A DNA stretch of 64,000 nt from Sapria himalayana (GCA_029783825.1 JAREIK010000801.1:4231890-4295889); one strand, 5' to 3'; shown: positions 13,346 to 25,760, numbered from the stretch's first letter. Made by a program: numbers and translations. Notes: a model not told the origin generated them from the sequence alone.

Positions 13346-16280
13346 ATGATATGTGGACTTCATATATCTGTTCATGCTGGAAATAAATATTTATATATCT
13401 TCTTCAAACTATAAATCCACAAAATTATCATTATTATTTATTTTATAATTACTCATAATTTCTCTCATTTTCATCGTTCTCTCACAATAAATAGGTTATC
13501 TTTTCATCATCCTCTCCCAATAAATAGGTTATATTCCATTTTCATCAATCAAAGCAAAAGTAATAATATGTTTGAGTTTTATAGTTTTAACTTTGATATT
13601 GGTGTTTTGCTTGAGCTTGTTTTAGCTCTCATACAAGTCATCACATTGCACCACCAACTCCCTTCTTTGTGCTCGACATCGATGCAGTTGGCATTGATAC
13701 ACAATAACTATGCACGGTAAAGTTTGTGCTATAATCATGCACAATAATGTTTGAATAATAATCATACACTATAATTATGTGCAATTTCACTCTCTAGGGT
13801 TTATAAACTTTCATCCACACATACTCCATATAATTTATTTTCACTATGATATTACTCTGGTATTATGTGGGAATTAATGGAACATAAAAAAATAATAATT
13901 CTTAATTATGAAAAAACATATAGGCGACATCTTTATATAATGAACAGTCATATTGGGATAGACCACAAGTTAGATGTTACCATCAACATAACATAAAACA
14001 AATATATATATATAATATATTAAAAAGAAACTATAACAAAAACTAGGGACAAAACATAAAAATACTCATACTAACTTCATAAAAATATACAACGAGAATT
14101 CTTTATAAATACACACCAACTAAATTATGGTAACCAATATATTGGGTAATCTTATCTATAAAATAAAAGAACAAAAATAAACATAAATCATAAGAAGCAT
14201 AAATTATAATAATTAACTTCAACATAAAAAAAATACTACATAATCATTTGGAACTTTGATAATATGGGTACTTCATCGTGAACACAATTCAAACCAATTG
14301 GATGTTTAACAAATAAAATATCAATGAGCATGTCATACATAAATCATTAAAACCATATCAAATAATATTAAAAAAAATACTAAATATCTTTTAAAAATAA
14401 AAAAAAATAAATCAAATATATTCAATTCATCTAACATATTCAACAGTTGAATTTCATTAAAAAATATTAATAGCCATCAAAAAGTTCAATACAACTCAAA
14501 AACATAATAAGCATCATCAAATTCAATACAACTCAAAAAATTATTGTTGAATATTATATTTGGTAACATATATTCCAACATTACAAAAGACATGTTTCTA
14601 CAACTTTTTTTAGTAATAAAACTTAATGATATTTTTTAAAAAATTAATAATTTAATAGAATAAGTAGAAGAAAAGGTAAATTATTAAAAACATAGCTAAA
14701 AATAATGATTACATGTTTATTCTACTAAGTTATTTAGAAAATTAAAATTCATATATTTGACCTCAATTATATCAAAAATATAATTTTATGAAGATTATGA
14801 TTTTAACATGTTTGTTTTTAGTTTTATTTGTACAATTTTGAAGTATGAGTGTGCCACTAAATGTAAAATATCAAACATCATTTAACAAATTATGAAACTC
14901 TAAGTAAGCATGATGAATTTGTTTTTTTTTTGAACGAGGAATTCTCAAAACATTAAAAGCCACAGTGTTTGAGTTGTCATTTATTGGGGATCCTATAGCT
15001 GAGAATTTTGAAAAAATTGCTTGCAACTCATCCTATAAATAATTTATTTTCTAAAATAAAGATTAATTCATTACGTCTGAAAAATACTTGATCACGTAGA
15101 ACACTAATTTATGACCACCGAAATAATTTATTTTCAATAATAACAAGAATTAGTTTCACATAATACACATGATTTTGATCGATTAAATGAGGGTGGGTAT
15201 GGGCTCTGAAACTATGGTATCAAAAAAAGGAATAAAACGTGTTTTTTTTATCCTCTTGTAGAAGATCAAATGGATTTAATGTGACACTCATCCCCGAAAG
15301 AGAAGTTCTGATTCCTCTTATGTGTCATCATGATGGTAGATTTGTACTTTTTCATTGATAATTTTTTTAGCAACTGAGAAGACATTGTTTCTATGCAATA
15401 TTCACTAGTTGACAGTAAGCAAAAATGAAAGCTTGAATACATCTCAAAGCAATGTTGATGGTTGATGAAGTTTCTGTAGTTGATCGTAAGCCACATTAAA
15501 CACTCTTTTGTTAAATTAAATCCTATAAAATTTCCAAATATGCTATCCAAAATATTGTCCAATGATATTTTGATACCAATTTAAGATAATATTCTATAAT
15601 TCTCCAATATTTTATTTTTAATTACTATGATTTAGGATGACAATGTTTTGCATGATCTTGATCATTAATATCAGAGACTCTCCATATAAAATGTGTAATT
15701 TTATTCTTTATTTAAATTTTCACTTTTTTTTGGATTATTGATGTAATCTTATTATATGAAATAAGATAATAGTAGTCAAATTTCAAAAATTGTATAGAGA
15801 GTATAATTTCTAGCATAAGTAATATCATAAAATTTATTATTATAACATCAATTTTAGAAATTTTAGTTTTATTATTAATGTATGAGGCAAAAAGAAAATG
15901 GGAGAAAGGTAGTTCTAATGATAATGTCATTCATTGAATCCTATTTAACTAAATTGGAGATGATTATTGGAAAAATGCATGATTAATTTTTTGATATCAA
16001 AGATGATATTTAAGAATATGTCTTAATAAAATGACTTATGAATGAAATATAAGGTGCCCTCAATATTATAGTGGGTATGCTTGTCCATAAGAATATATTT
16101 TTTATAGTCTTGATAGTATTTGTGCAATGAAAGTTGAAGAGTTAAGAAGATAAATCTCCACTTATAGAAGAACCATATACAATGATGAGAGTGTTGGAAT
16201 ACTTATACATTATTAAATCAAAAAAGTTTAATACTTAGGCATTATTTATCAATGAGTGAATATAGATAATTTTTCCCAAG
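13346..16280. other. AT-rich spacer, no gene recognised
   Basis: No conserved domain seen. GGCTCTGAAACTATGGTATCA near 15200 resembles a retroelement primer-binding site read on either strand but is not backed by LTRs. The last few hundred bases may be the leader of the gypsy gag remnant that follows. Confidence 0.35.
14474..14540. repeat. Two-copy tandem repeat, about 40 bp
   Basis: CATCAAAAAGTTCAATACAA and CATCAAATTCAATACAACTC repeat in tandem, each followed by CTCAAAAA. Only two copies. Confidence 0.7.
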
Positions 16281-17676
16281 AGATAAAATAATACTTCCGA
16301 TCAATTAATATCACTATATATGCATTCAAGATTAATACTACATTAATATGTATTATTTATATGATAATGCTTTGGTAGCATCGAAGAAGTGATGATTTGA
16401 GACATGAAAGTACTTCCATTAATACTTATGACAAGTTTAAAAGAGATTTTGATCACTAATTTCACCCAAAATATAGGAAAGATGAAGCAAAGTTAAAATT
16501 ATGAAGACTTACAGGATGAGAGAAAGTGTGAGAATATGTTTTGGAAACTTTAAATGAGGTACTATTCTCTTTCATATAAGGTCTCATATCATGGGCAAAA
16601 CAAGATGTAAAAGGACATAGTGTTTAACTACTTATTCATGCCATTTTAGTGGATGAGTTCTTGGTGAAATTTAAGGAGCAAAAAAAATATAAACCTTCTA
16701 GAAGTCAAGATAGTATTTGGTTAGGTCATTCATACAATGGTTAATTTGAAACCACTAAATATCATGAATAGTATTTGTTTAGTTATGCAAATGAAAGCTT
16801 TAAGATTAAAACACCCAAAAAATTCAAAATAATCACAATCCAAAACATTGAAAATCCGATATACACTAAAATGTTGAAAGTCCAAATACAATATAGTCAG
16901 TACGAATAATGTGTATCAAAGACTTTTTCACATATATAAGAGATTCATAAAATATTCAATCACAAAAATTATATTATGGACAAAAATATATTTTTTAGGA
17001 TATATAACCCTAAAAATTACAAATCCATTACAAATACTAAAACTAGAAATTTTGGGGAGGATGTTGTGGATCTTATTCCATGTTATTCTTTAGGTGATAG
17101 CATATGTTTGTCGGTATCACAGCTAGGAAACAACCTTTAGTGTCTCAGAGTATTGGATAGAAGAGGAGATTTTGTCTTGCATTTTTTGAATTTTTAGCTA
17201 CTTTTCAAGCTCCAAAGATACAAATCTCTCTTTCATCACTACACAATCACAAAAAAAAACATAGTGCACGTGATACATGCTGCATTGCTTTTTTAAAAAA
17301 AAAACACAATGCATGACACTATATAGTACATAGACACTAGACAATCACACACACTGCATAATATATATAAACACAACAATATCATAATTCAACACACACA
17401 CACAAAGCATAATAAAAAAAGGCAAAATAGGATGTTACACTACACAGTCACACTCAGTATATAATAGCTTTGAGAAAGAGAAATAGTGAGAAAATATTCA
17501 CTTCCTTTCTCTCTCTTTCAAAATATTACTCAAAATATAAATCGAGGATGCACCTGATTTTGCCAATTCCTCTCACTTCTATATTGCAAAACCATGCCTC
17601 TGATTGAGAGTCTTTGTATGAAAAAACAAATAAGAGGGGCAAAGAACAAACTTGATAAATAAATTTCATATTGGTA

Positions 17677-17694
17677 CCCCCCCCCCCCCCCCCC
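17677..17694. repeat. Poly-C homopolymer (18 C)
   Basis: An uninterrupted run of 18 C within the left terminus of the foldback element. The matching right terminus has only a short G run (AAGGGGAGTAC), so the run has expanded on one side. Confidence 0.95.
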
Positions 17695-17904
17695 GACCAA
17701 TATTTAAAAAATAAAAATCCATCTTTTAATATTTTTTAAAAAAGGCACCAACTATAAATAAATTAAAATTTAGGGTACTCGAATACATAGATCCTAAACT
17801 AACCTCGTCCCTTTCCCTCGTCCTTGCCCCTCGCCATCATCCTTGCCCCTTGCCCTTGCTCCTCACTTGTCTCCTCTCGCCTTTCTACCCTCATCCCTCT
17901 CCAC

Positions 17905-18135
17905 GAGCTCCAATGAGCTCCATCATTGAGCTTGAGGAGCTCCATGTGGAGCTCAACTAGCTTTAGTGAGCTTCACAATGGAGCTCGAAAAGCTCTAGTG
18001 AGCTCCATTGTGGTGCTTGAGATGGAACTCATCGAGCTCAATTGTGGAGCTTGCTGGAGCTCACTGGAGCTCGTTGAGCTCCATAATGGAACTCGTCAAG
18101 CTCTAGTGAGCTCCATCGTGGAGCTCGTGGAGAGG
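17905..18135. repeat. GAGCTC-rich minisatellite
   Basis: Repeated variants of GAGCTC(C/G)A and AGTGAGCTCCAT with an average unit near 30 bp. Each unit contains the palindrome GAGCTC, so the centre of the foldback element can itself form multiple hairpins. Confidence 0.75.
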
Positions 18136-19319
18136 GGCGAGGGAAGATGGGAAAGGGGCAAGGACGAGGATGAGAGAAAGGGGAGAGGGTAGTTTAGGAT
18201 TTATGTATTCAAGTGCTTTGAATTTTAATTTATTTATAGTTTGGTGCTTTTTTTGAAATATTAAAAGATTAGTTTTAATTTTTTTAATATTTCAAGGGGA
18301 GTACGCCAAAACACAATGGACCAAATAAAAGAGAATCATTAAAGTATTTTCTATGCAATGGTCCACAAAATATATCTGATTATCCCAAATCAAAAAAAAA
18401 ATTTTCAATAATTGTCTAAGAGATTGATGATGCAAAGAATAAAATTACTAGACTTGGTTTAATTGTGTCAAATTCAATCAACATCAAAATGTTTGGTAGG
18501 CAAAATATGTTAATGTTCGCATATTTTATTATAATTTATTGGAAAACAACTTGTCTAATCGATATTGGGGCATCAAATATCTTTATTTCATATATGTACT
18601 ATAATAAAATTAGAAGTTTTAGAAAGCAAAGAGCATGAATAAATCAAAATTATTAATTTCAATACAATTCAAACAATTAGAGAAGTTCATGAGGTGGAAA
18701 TTAAAATTGGAATATAAAGGAATTAAAACTATCAAGGTTAATCCTCTTGATGATTATGATTAAGTAGTTGGACATATTTCCTCGTTGTCAATTTGTCATC
18801 GCAGTAAGATAAAAAATGTAAGGTAGAATGAGATGACTTATTTGGCTTTTTTTAAAAATTATGTAACTCATGGAAACGAGATTAAAACTCCAAGAAAAAA
18901 TTTAAAATGCTTAAAGTAATTTTGAGATATTATGCCACCTAAATTTCTAAAGAAATAATTCCACAAAGGGAAGTAGATCATAAATTGAGCTAGTATCTAA
19001 TGTCTAACCATTGGTAAGAGCTTTTTATCAAATGGCACCAACAAAGCTTGAGAAGTTGAGGAAGTAGCAAAAAGAACTAATTGATGTGGACTTAATTCAA
19101 CCAACAAAAGCACCTTGTGGAGAACTAGTTATGTTCCAATGAAAACATGATGAATCCTTATAATTATATATTGATTATCTAGTTTTCAATAAGTTGAAAA
19201 TGAAGAATAAGTATCTTATTTTCTTCATAGCTGATTTATTAACTTCATTGTACGTGATAACTCTTCTTTAATATTTGGTCAATGTCATATTTAATTATTG
19301 GATGAATGATAAATTAGAG

Positions 19320-20423
19320 TGAAGATATCCTTAGGTCTTCTCGGCATGCAAGTTGGCTATCATTTTTGAACTATCACTATTGAGGATGATCCCCTCATAG
19401 TTATTCCATAGGTATTTCACCACTGAAGTCATGCATTATTCCATTCATGGATAATTCACATATATAATATTTTTAAAGAATATGTTAACTACTTTTAATG
19501 ATTACTTCAAATATACAATTTTATTCTTCGTTCTCTAATACATTAAAGATAAAAAGTAATATGGTAATAATGCATTTATGATTTTAGCTTAGTAAGGGTC
19601 ATACCTAGGATAATTAACATATATCTTCTAATAAATTACAAATGAAAATCATACAAAACATATTTTATTGTATGTGCCCATAACTTTACTTGTTACCATC
19701 CACAAATGTTGTCACACAACTTCCATACTATGGTAAAACATCTAGATTATATGTTCTACTTAACTTGCACATCACATGAGATTAATTCTTCTAGAATATA
19801 CATAATGAATTGGTAATAAATAGATTCATACTTTCAACTTCGTAGCACCATGCTTATAATAATTGAACTTATCTCAATCTTGGATTATCATTTATATATA
19901 TAGACATATTACATGCATAATTATATAATGATTAAATTTTTATAATATAGACATATTTCATGCATTAACACAAATACAAACATTATAAAATCATATATTC
20001 ATCACACAAGTACATTACACTAATCCTATATCTCAATTTCACATAATATTGGAAAAGAATTCATATGAGATATTTTAAGAAGTATCTCATAGAATCGAGA
20101 GTTTCTAATGAAAGCCCAAGTGAGAATATAAGTTTCAAAACCTAAATCTAATCAAATATTACTCACATTCACCTTAGCTTTGCTCATAATTGGGGGTTGG
20201 AATAATGCCACACAGGAATTATTATTGCGTTTGGCTCGAAATAAAAATCATCTCTTCCTTTCTTTCTATAACTCAAGATTTTGATACTAGGAATTGTCGT
20301 GGCTTGAAATTTTCTATTTAGAAGAAAATTTCGTGGTACTAGGAATGGCCATTACTAGGGTTTTCTTTTTGTAGCAAAATATCATGTCACTAGGCATGAT
20401 CATGATATGTGTGTGTGTGTGTG
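19320..20423 (-). repeat. L1: truncated copy of the long gypsy LTR family
   Basis: Shares, in the same order, the landmarks of the other copies: ATCCCCTCATAGTTATT at 19390, AATAATGCATTTATGATTTT then GTCATACC, GAGATTAATTCTTCTAGAA, and TCATATGAGATATTTT followed by GAGAGTTTC-AATGA-AGCC near 20070-20110. It then has ACTAGGAATG-type repeats. It lacks roughly the first 200 bp and the last kilobase relative to L3. It begins right after the gypsy RT remnant and stops at a (TG)n run, where a gag remnant starts. Confidence 0.72.
20409..20423. repeat. (TG)n microsatellite at a repeat junction
   Basis: About seven TG units directly at the boundary between the L1 LTR copy and the following gypsy gag remnant. 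Confidence 0.85.
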
Positions 20424-20559
20424 ATTTGGATGCAATTGATACATACTAATCAGTTTAAGTTGAAGTCTTGCCTCATAGATATGGTACAACAATATCAATA
20501 TGGTGGACATTATTCAAAAGACTAGAATAGGCATGTCATGATTTTCTTAGAGTTTTGGG

Positions 20560-21520
20560 ACACTATCAAGATGAATAAAGTTAGCTAAGATATGATAAAT
20601 TATGATTATTTCTATATTGTTTAAAGGATGAGAAAAGGAGATAGTTATAGTACTTATCTAGATGATTTATTGAAAGTTATGATGAACTTGTGCTGGCTAT
20701 TCTAATTAAGTTCTTCCCACCTCAAATAATATCACAACTATGAGAGGAGATCAGCTTGTTGAGACAAGAGGACCATGAGAACTTAGATGATGACGGGGAC
20801 TAATTCAAATATTTACTATGGAGATGCCCACAATATGGATTTGAGTTATGATTCCAAGACTAGATATTCTATAATAGTTTAAATTATATGATAACGTGCA
20901 TAATTGATACTACCTCATGTAGTATTATATTGAACAAGTCACTAAACGAGGCTTATATTCTATTTGAAGAACTAGGAAAGAATAACTATCAAACTTCAAA
21001 TAAAAGAGAATATGGAATGAAATAAGCTAGAGTATTAGAGTTGGATAAACTAATAATGATGGAGGCAAAGCTACGTGTATTTTTCAACAAGTTTGGAGCT
21101 CAACATGACAAAAAATAAATTTTGTGGGAGAAATAACATTTTTGTAATAGATAAAAGTTTATATCTCAATCTACTTTATCAAGTGGATGAAGGTAATATT
21201 TGGCACAAAGGATCGTATGTTTTTAGACTCATTAATAATGCCCTTATAAATTATCATTTGAATATTAAAAATTATAAGAAGTTATCATATTTGAGCTAAA
21301 GGAATAGTAATAGAATGTAAGAAAATATCAAAAAAAATTTGAATCACTGGATAAGATAGCAAAATCAAGGAGTTTCAAGTTTCAATTACAACAAACCAAA
21401 GGGAACAAAAAAATCATCATTTGAAAAAATTATTTTTTTGCTACTAAGGAAAACAAAGAGAATGAATGGAATGATGGACAAGAGAATTGAATGGAGTGGT
21501 TTGAAACACAAGTATATTAC
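20560..21520 (+). pseudogene. Ty3/gypsy (Athila/Tat-like) gag remnant A
   Basis: The clearest part is at 20930-21110: LNKSLNEAYILFEELGKNNY, then RVLELDKLIMMEAKL and FFNKFGAQHD, the region after the gag core in plant Athila/Tat-type elements. Upstream, LYDNVHN near 20880 fits the FYNGLN motif. A closely similar stretch (EVFFFEELDKNNYQT, RVLELDRFTIIETKI) occurs on the minus strand near 35050-35120, so both belong to one family. The gag N-terminus is missing, so the join to the LTR copy on its left is a rearrangement and not an intact LTR-leader-gag start. Stops interrupt it. Confidence 0.75.
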
Positions 21521-21939
21521 ACTGACATGACAATGAAGACTATTAAGAAGAACACAATAGATAGCCTAGAGATATTGAGATAAATTCGAAGAGATGTAAT
21601 TCAATAACACTCAAAATTAATAAAGAAATAGAATGGTAGTAAAGAGAAATAAAATTCAAAAGATAAACTAATACAGAAGATGAAGTTGTCACTAACAATA
21701 TTATGACATCCAAAGTAATGGCACCCAACACCATGATATTTTCAAAAGTCATAATAATGCCAAAACATACTACCTAACTTATATTACTAATAGTGACACA
21801 TGAAGAAGTGAAATTGGAAAAGGAGATATAAATAAACTAAAGCAATGAACATTAAGATGATGTGCTGAATAATAATTATGCATATGGACCTATGGTCAAC
21901 AACTTTTTCACCTAATCTTCTTTTTCCAAGATAGTTTAG

Positions 21940-23022
21940 CACAAGGATATGAAAAAGAAGAAGAACAGAAAGAAAAGAATAAGAAGATGAGGAAGATGAA
22001 CAAAAATAGGAAGAAGAACAAAAAGAAGAATATGAAAAAGAAGATGAAGAAGAGGAAAAAGACAAAGAAGTATTTGAAAAAAAAGTAATTGTAGTAGTAG
22101 AAGAGGAAAAAAAAGATAAAAAAGAAGAATATGAAAAAGAATAAGAAGAAGTAGAAGAGGAAGAAGAAGTAGTAGAAGAAGAAAAAATAATAATAATAAA
22201 AATAATAAGAACAAGAAGAAGAATAAGTAGTAGTAGTAGTGGTGGTAGTAGTAGAGGAAAAAGAAAAAGATGATAAAGAAGAAGAGGAAGAAGAAAAATA
22301 AGAAGAAGAAAATTAAGTTAAGATGATGATGATGATGATGATTAAGAAGAAGAAGATGAGAGAGAAAAAGAATAATAATAATAATAAGAATAAGAAGAAG
22401 AAAATGAAAAGGATGATGATGAATAAGAAGTAGAAGAAAAAGATGATGATGAATAATAAAAAGAGGAGCAGGGAGAAGATAAAGGAAAAAAAAGAAGAAG
22501 AGAAACAAGAAGAATAATAATCGGAACAATAAGAAGAAGAAAATGAAGAAGAAGCATAAGAAGAAGTATAAGAAGAAGATGATGAAAAAATAAAAAAAAA
22601 ATAATTAGTCAAAGAAAAAGAAGAAGAAAAATTATAAGAAGAAAAATTATAAGAAGAAGAAAATGAAAATGAAAAAAAAGTAGAAAAAATAGAATAAGTA
22701 GAATAAGAAATAGAAGAAGCTGAAGTAAAAGAAAAAGAAGAAATAGAAGAAGAAGTTGAAGATGAGGAGGAAGAATAAAAAGGCCAAGAAGAAGAAGAAG
22801 AAGAAGAAGAAGAGGAAACAAAAAAAGAATAAAATGTAGTAAAAGAGGAAAAAGAATAATAATAATAATAATAATGTGGAAAAAGAAGAAGATGAAGGAG
22901 AAGAAGAAGAAGAAGAACAACAAGAACAAGAATAGAAAGAAGAAGAACAGGAAGAGGAAGAGGAAGAAGAAGTATAAGAAGAGGTGGAAGAAGAAGTAGA
23001 AGAATTGGAGGAGGAAGAAGAT

Positions 23023-23054
<32 letters not shown>

Positions 23055-24062
23055 AGAAGAGGAAGAATAAATAATAATAAGAAGAGGAAGAAAAAGAAGA
23101 AAAAGAAGAAAAAGTGGAAAAAGAATAAGATGAAGAGGAAAAAGAAGAATGAAAAAACAAAGAGAAAGAAGAAACAGAAGAAGAAGAAGAAGAAGAAGGA
23201 AAAAAAAGAGAAAGAAGAAGAAGATGATGATGATGACAAAGAAGAAGATGAAAAAAAGGAAAAAAAAGAGGAAAATGAAGAAGCGAGAAAAGAAAAAAAT
23301 TGGAAAAAGAAGATGAAGATGATGATGATGAAGAAAAGGAAGAGGAAGAAGACAAAAAAGATGAAGAAGAAGTAGAAGAGGAGGAAGAAGAAGTAAAAGA
23401 AAAAGAAAAAGAAGCAGAATAAGAATAAGAAAAAAAATAAAAAAAGAAGAAGAAGAAGAATAATAATAATAATAATAATAATAGTAAAAGAGAAAGAAGT
23501 AAAAGAAGAAGAAGAAGAAGAAGAAGAAGAAGAAAATGATGAAAAAGAAGAGGAATAAGAAAAAGAAGAATAAGAAGAATAAGAAGATATTGAGGAAGAA
23601 GAATAAGAATAAGAAGAAAGAGAAAAATAGGAAGAAGAATAATAATAATAAAATGAAGATGAGAAAAAAGAGTAAGAAGAAGAAGTAGAAGAAGAATAAA
23701 AAGAAGAATAATAATATGAATAAGTAGAATAAGTCGAAGAGGAAGAAAAAGAAGAAGGAGAATAGGAGTAATAAAAAGAAGAAGAAGAAGAAGAAGAAGA
23801 AGAAATAGTAGAAAAAGAATGGGAAGAAAAAGAAGAATAATATTAAGAAGAATAATAATATGAAGAAGAAGAATTAGAAGAAGAGAAAGTAGAAAATGAA
23901 GAAGTAGATGACGAAGAAGATGAGGAAATAGAAAATGAAGAAGTAGTTGATGAAGAAGAAGAATAATAATAATAATAAGATGAAAAAGAAATAAAAGAAG
24001 AAGAAGAAGAGGAGGAAGAAGAGTAAGAAGAAGAAGAAAAGACAGAAAAGAAAAAAAAGGAA
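21940..24062. repeat. 2.1 kb GAA/GAAGAA-type purine tract inside gypsy gag-protease
   Basis: The plus strand is almost wholly A and G, mostly GAA/AAG triplets with AAT/ATG interruptions and almost no C. Long plus-strand frames would be Glu/Lys-rich. The Ser-, Leu- and Phe-rich minus-strand frames are only the complement of the repeat and should not be called genes. It lies between gag remnant A and the matching protease (24150-24420), in the place where the related copy at about 34190-34250 (minus strand) has only a short Glu/Lys-rich linker (PQEVKEGKEEIKES). Confidence 0.9.
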
Positions 24063-24139
24063 AAAAAAGGATCAAGAAGTAAAATTTGACTTTTCAATGT
24101 AAACTCCAAAAAAATATCAAAGATATAAGATTAAAATTG

Positions 24140-24440
24140 TATCTTTTCTGCTAACTTTGTAGTGTTGGACATGGAAGAAGACACATATGAACATTTGATC
24201 TTGAGATAATTATTCTTAGCAACTATATATGTATTGATTGATGTGAAGAAAAGAGAAAATATATTTCATGTAAGCAAAGAACAAAAGATATTCAACATGT
24301 ATAAAACCTTACAAATTCTTGATGATCATGAGGAAAACTACTATTGAATAGATAGTCTCATCCACATAGCCAAAAGATACAATATAGAATATTCCATGAA
24401 ATAATTTCCAAGATAATTATCACTCCAATGAAAAGGAAGA
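24140..24440 (+). pseudogene. Gypsy protease C-terminal region, remnant A
   Basis: Reads FVVLDMEEDTYEHLIL, then LFLATIYVLIDVKK, HVSKEQKIFNMYKTL and DDHEENYY-IDS. This is the plant gypsy segment usually written as VLD-EED, P-ILGRPFLATG-ALIDV, V-FNV. The conserved LGRPFLATG now reads LR*LFLATI, changes that fit transitions. It continues gag remnant A on the far side of the GAA tract. No RT or integrase follows. Confidence 0.78.
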
Positions 24441-25760
24441 AGTTGAATAATTAGAAGTAATCTTGGAATAAAAAAATGTTGTAGTTGGCCTCGAAGATGA
24501 AACATGTTATGATGTTGCAATATTTTTTAAAGTCATGATAGAAAAAAGGAAAAGCTACTATGAAGTTGTAAAGGATGTTTCTGATACTACGACATGCTCA
24601 TGTGAAGAATACTAAGAAATCATTAAGTGAACTTTTGAGACATTTGAAAGATTATAATTATAAGTTGTTTCACTATTAATTAATGTTGTACCTAATGTAA
24701 AAGGCAAAGTCAAGAACATTAATAATGAAAATTAGACGAAAAAAGAGACCAAGATTCTTATGCAGAAAGAAGTCACAACTTTTAAAGAAGTTGCTACTAC
24801 AAAGATTGTGTAAAGTTTTGATAGAATTAAAAAACCACAATGTTATTAAAACAAAAGATAAATGAAGAGAATGCAACATTTTCTCTAGCTACGACACATC
24901 TACTACAGGGAGAAAAAATTGAGGCCATGACTTTTTCTAAAGTCACAAGGGTATCACACTCAAATATGCCATGACAATTAATAAAGTTGTAGCATCTGAT
25001 GATGAATACCCATAAGGAAGGAATCAAATAAATGACCAAATTTTGAAATAGATGTTTAGAAGACATCCTAAAAAAATTATATGAAGAAGATATCATGCAT
25101 TGCTAAAGATTCTAATATGGAACAAGGACCAAAGAATTAGTTTAGTTAATGATGTTAGAGATATTATTTTTTGGGAGGCAATCTAAGGTTTATTTTTGTG
25201 CTAGCATGCTACTATTTTAATTCTTTTTAATTTTTCATATATGCATTTCATGAAGTAAAATACTTGTATATATTACAAATGAAGTCATAGTATGCAAACC
25301 AACCACAATATTGTTTTTATGACAAATTAAGTTGGAACTCAAGCCTAGCCACTACTATATTTTTTAAAGATATTTCATGGTGATGACACAAAATCATGGC
25401 TATTTTTTATTGATCATAAAAATGCCAAAAACCTTAATTTTTGACTCTCACCCTTCTTCTTCCTCCACATCCAACCAAAACTACCACGACAACCAAATCA
25501 TGTGATTCAATGAAATTATGGATGAACAAAAATACCAATTTCAAATCTTGGAGAGACATGAGAATAAGTCAAAGTGAGTTACAAAGTGAATAGGAAGCAA
25601 ACAAATTAAACCATCACTAAGAAGCCTTCCCAAGTATTGTCACCCAAACCTATTTTTTCACATAAAAGAGGAGGAGATGGATGATGTCAATCCTAGTATT
25701 ATGACTTTGTTATAGTGTCAAAACCTATCAATTATGACATACTCCCAAATACTCATTAGA
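24441..25760 (+). other. Degraded downstream part of gypsy remnant A
   Basis: Contains scattered short words such as AAAGTCATGATAG, CTACGACATGCTC and GTTGTAGCATC that also occur near 53750-53840 and, inverted, at 32820-33130, suggesting a shared 3' internal region. No protein domain recognised. Confidence 0.4.

Larger units (their letters stand above)
17671..18309. mobile_element. Foldback (long inverted repeat) element
   Basis: The outer arms are inverted copies of about 130-150 bp. The left arm starts TTGGTACCCCC. The reverse complement of the right arm starts TTGGCGTACTCCCC. Both continue with AATATT, CTTTTAATATTT, AAGGCACCAA-like, CTATAAATAAATTAAAATT and ATACATA-ATCCTAAACT. Inside these a second pair of arms is C-rich on the left (CCCTTTCCCTCGTCCTTGCC) and G-rich on the right (GGGCAAGGACGAGG). 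The centre is a GAGCTC-rich minisatellite. No transposase is encoded, and the frame running through 17926-18192 is a product of the repeats. It lies inside a gypsy gag remnant. No clear target duplication was found. Confidence 0.8.
16330..19260 (+). pseudogene. Ty3/gypsy (chromovirus-like) gag-protease-RT remnant, split by an insertion
   Basis: Gag core at 16373-16690: W-RRSDDLRHE, YDKFKRDFD-FHPKYRKDEAK, LRRLTG-like and EYVLETLNEVL residues in chromovirus gag order. The zinc knuckle follows the foldback insertion at about 18340-18395 (FLCNGPQNISDYPK, degenerate CX2C-H-C). The protease at about 18540-18600 has CLIDIGASNIFIS, carrying the D-G-A active-site triplet with an inserted residue. RT onset at 18975-19240 has IDHEIELVSN-like, MAPTKLEKLRK, ELIDVDLIQPTKAPCG and YIDYLVFNKLKMKNKY residues. 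It stops near 19255, just where RT palm motifs should follow. Many codons are now stops through transitions (CAA to TAA, CGA to TGA). The stretch 16800-17660 is not explained by gag and may be another insertion. Confidence 0.8.

Noticed and set aside
13038..13347. Four overlapping 60-68 codon frames on both strands
   Set aside because: Products of a GC-richer hAT-derived fragment, with no conserved residues.
15190..15570. Possible retroelement primer-binding sites (TATGGTATCA; TTGATACCAA) and a 98-codon minus frame
   Set aside because: No LTR pair or gag motif nearby. The words are too degenerate to support a call.
17926..18192. 88-codon plus-strand frame with repeated SSLELVELHNGTRQALVSS-like residues
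   Set aside because: Entirely inside the GAGCTC minisatellite of the foldback element. The repetition comes from the DNA repeat.
21787..24109. Long minus-strand frames of 71-488 codons rich in Ser, Leu, Phe and Ile over the GAA tract, and a Lys/Glu-rich plus-strand frame
   Set aside because: They are translations of a simple purine repeat, overlap in several frames, and have no domain. They are consequences of the repeat, not genes.
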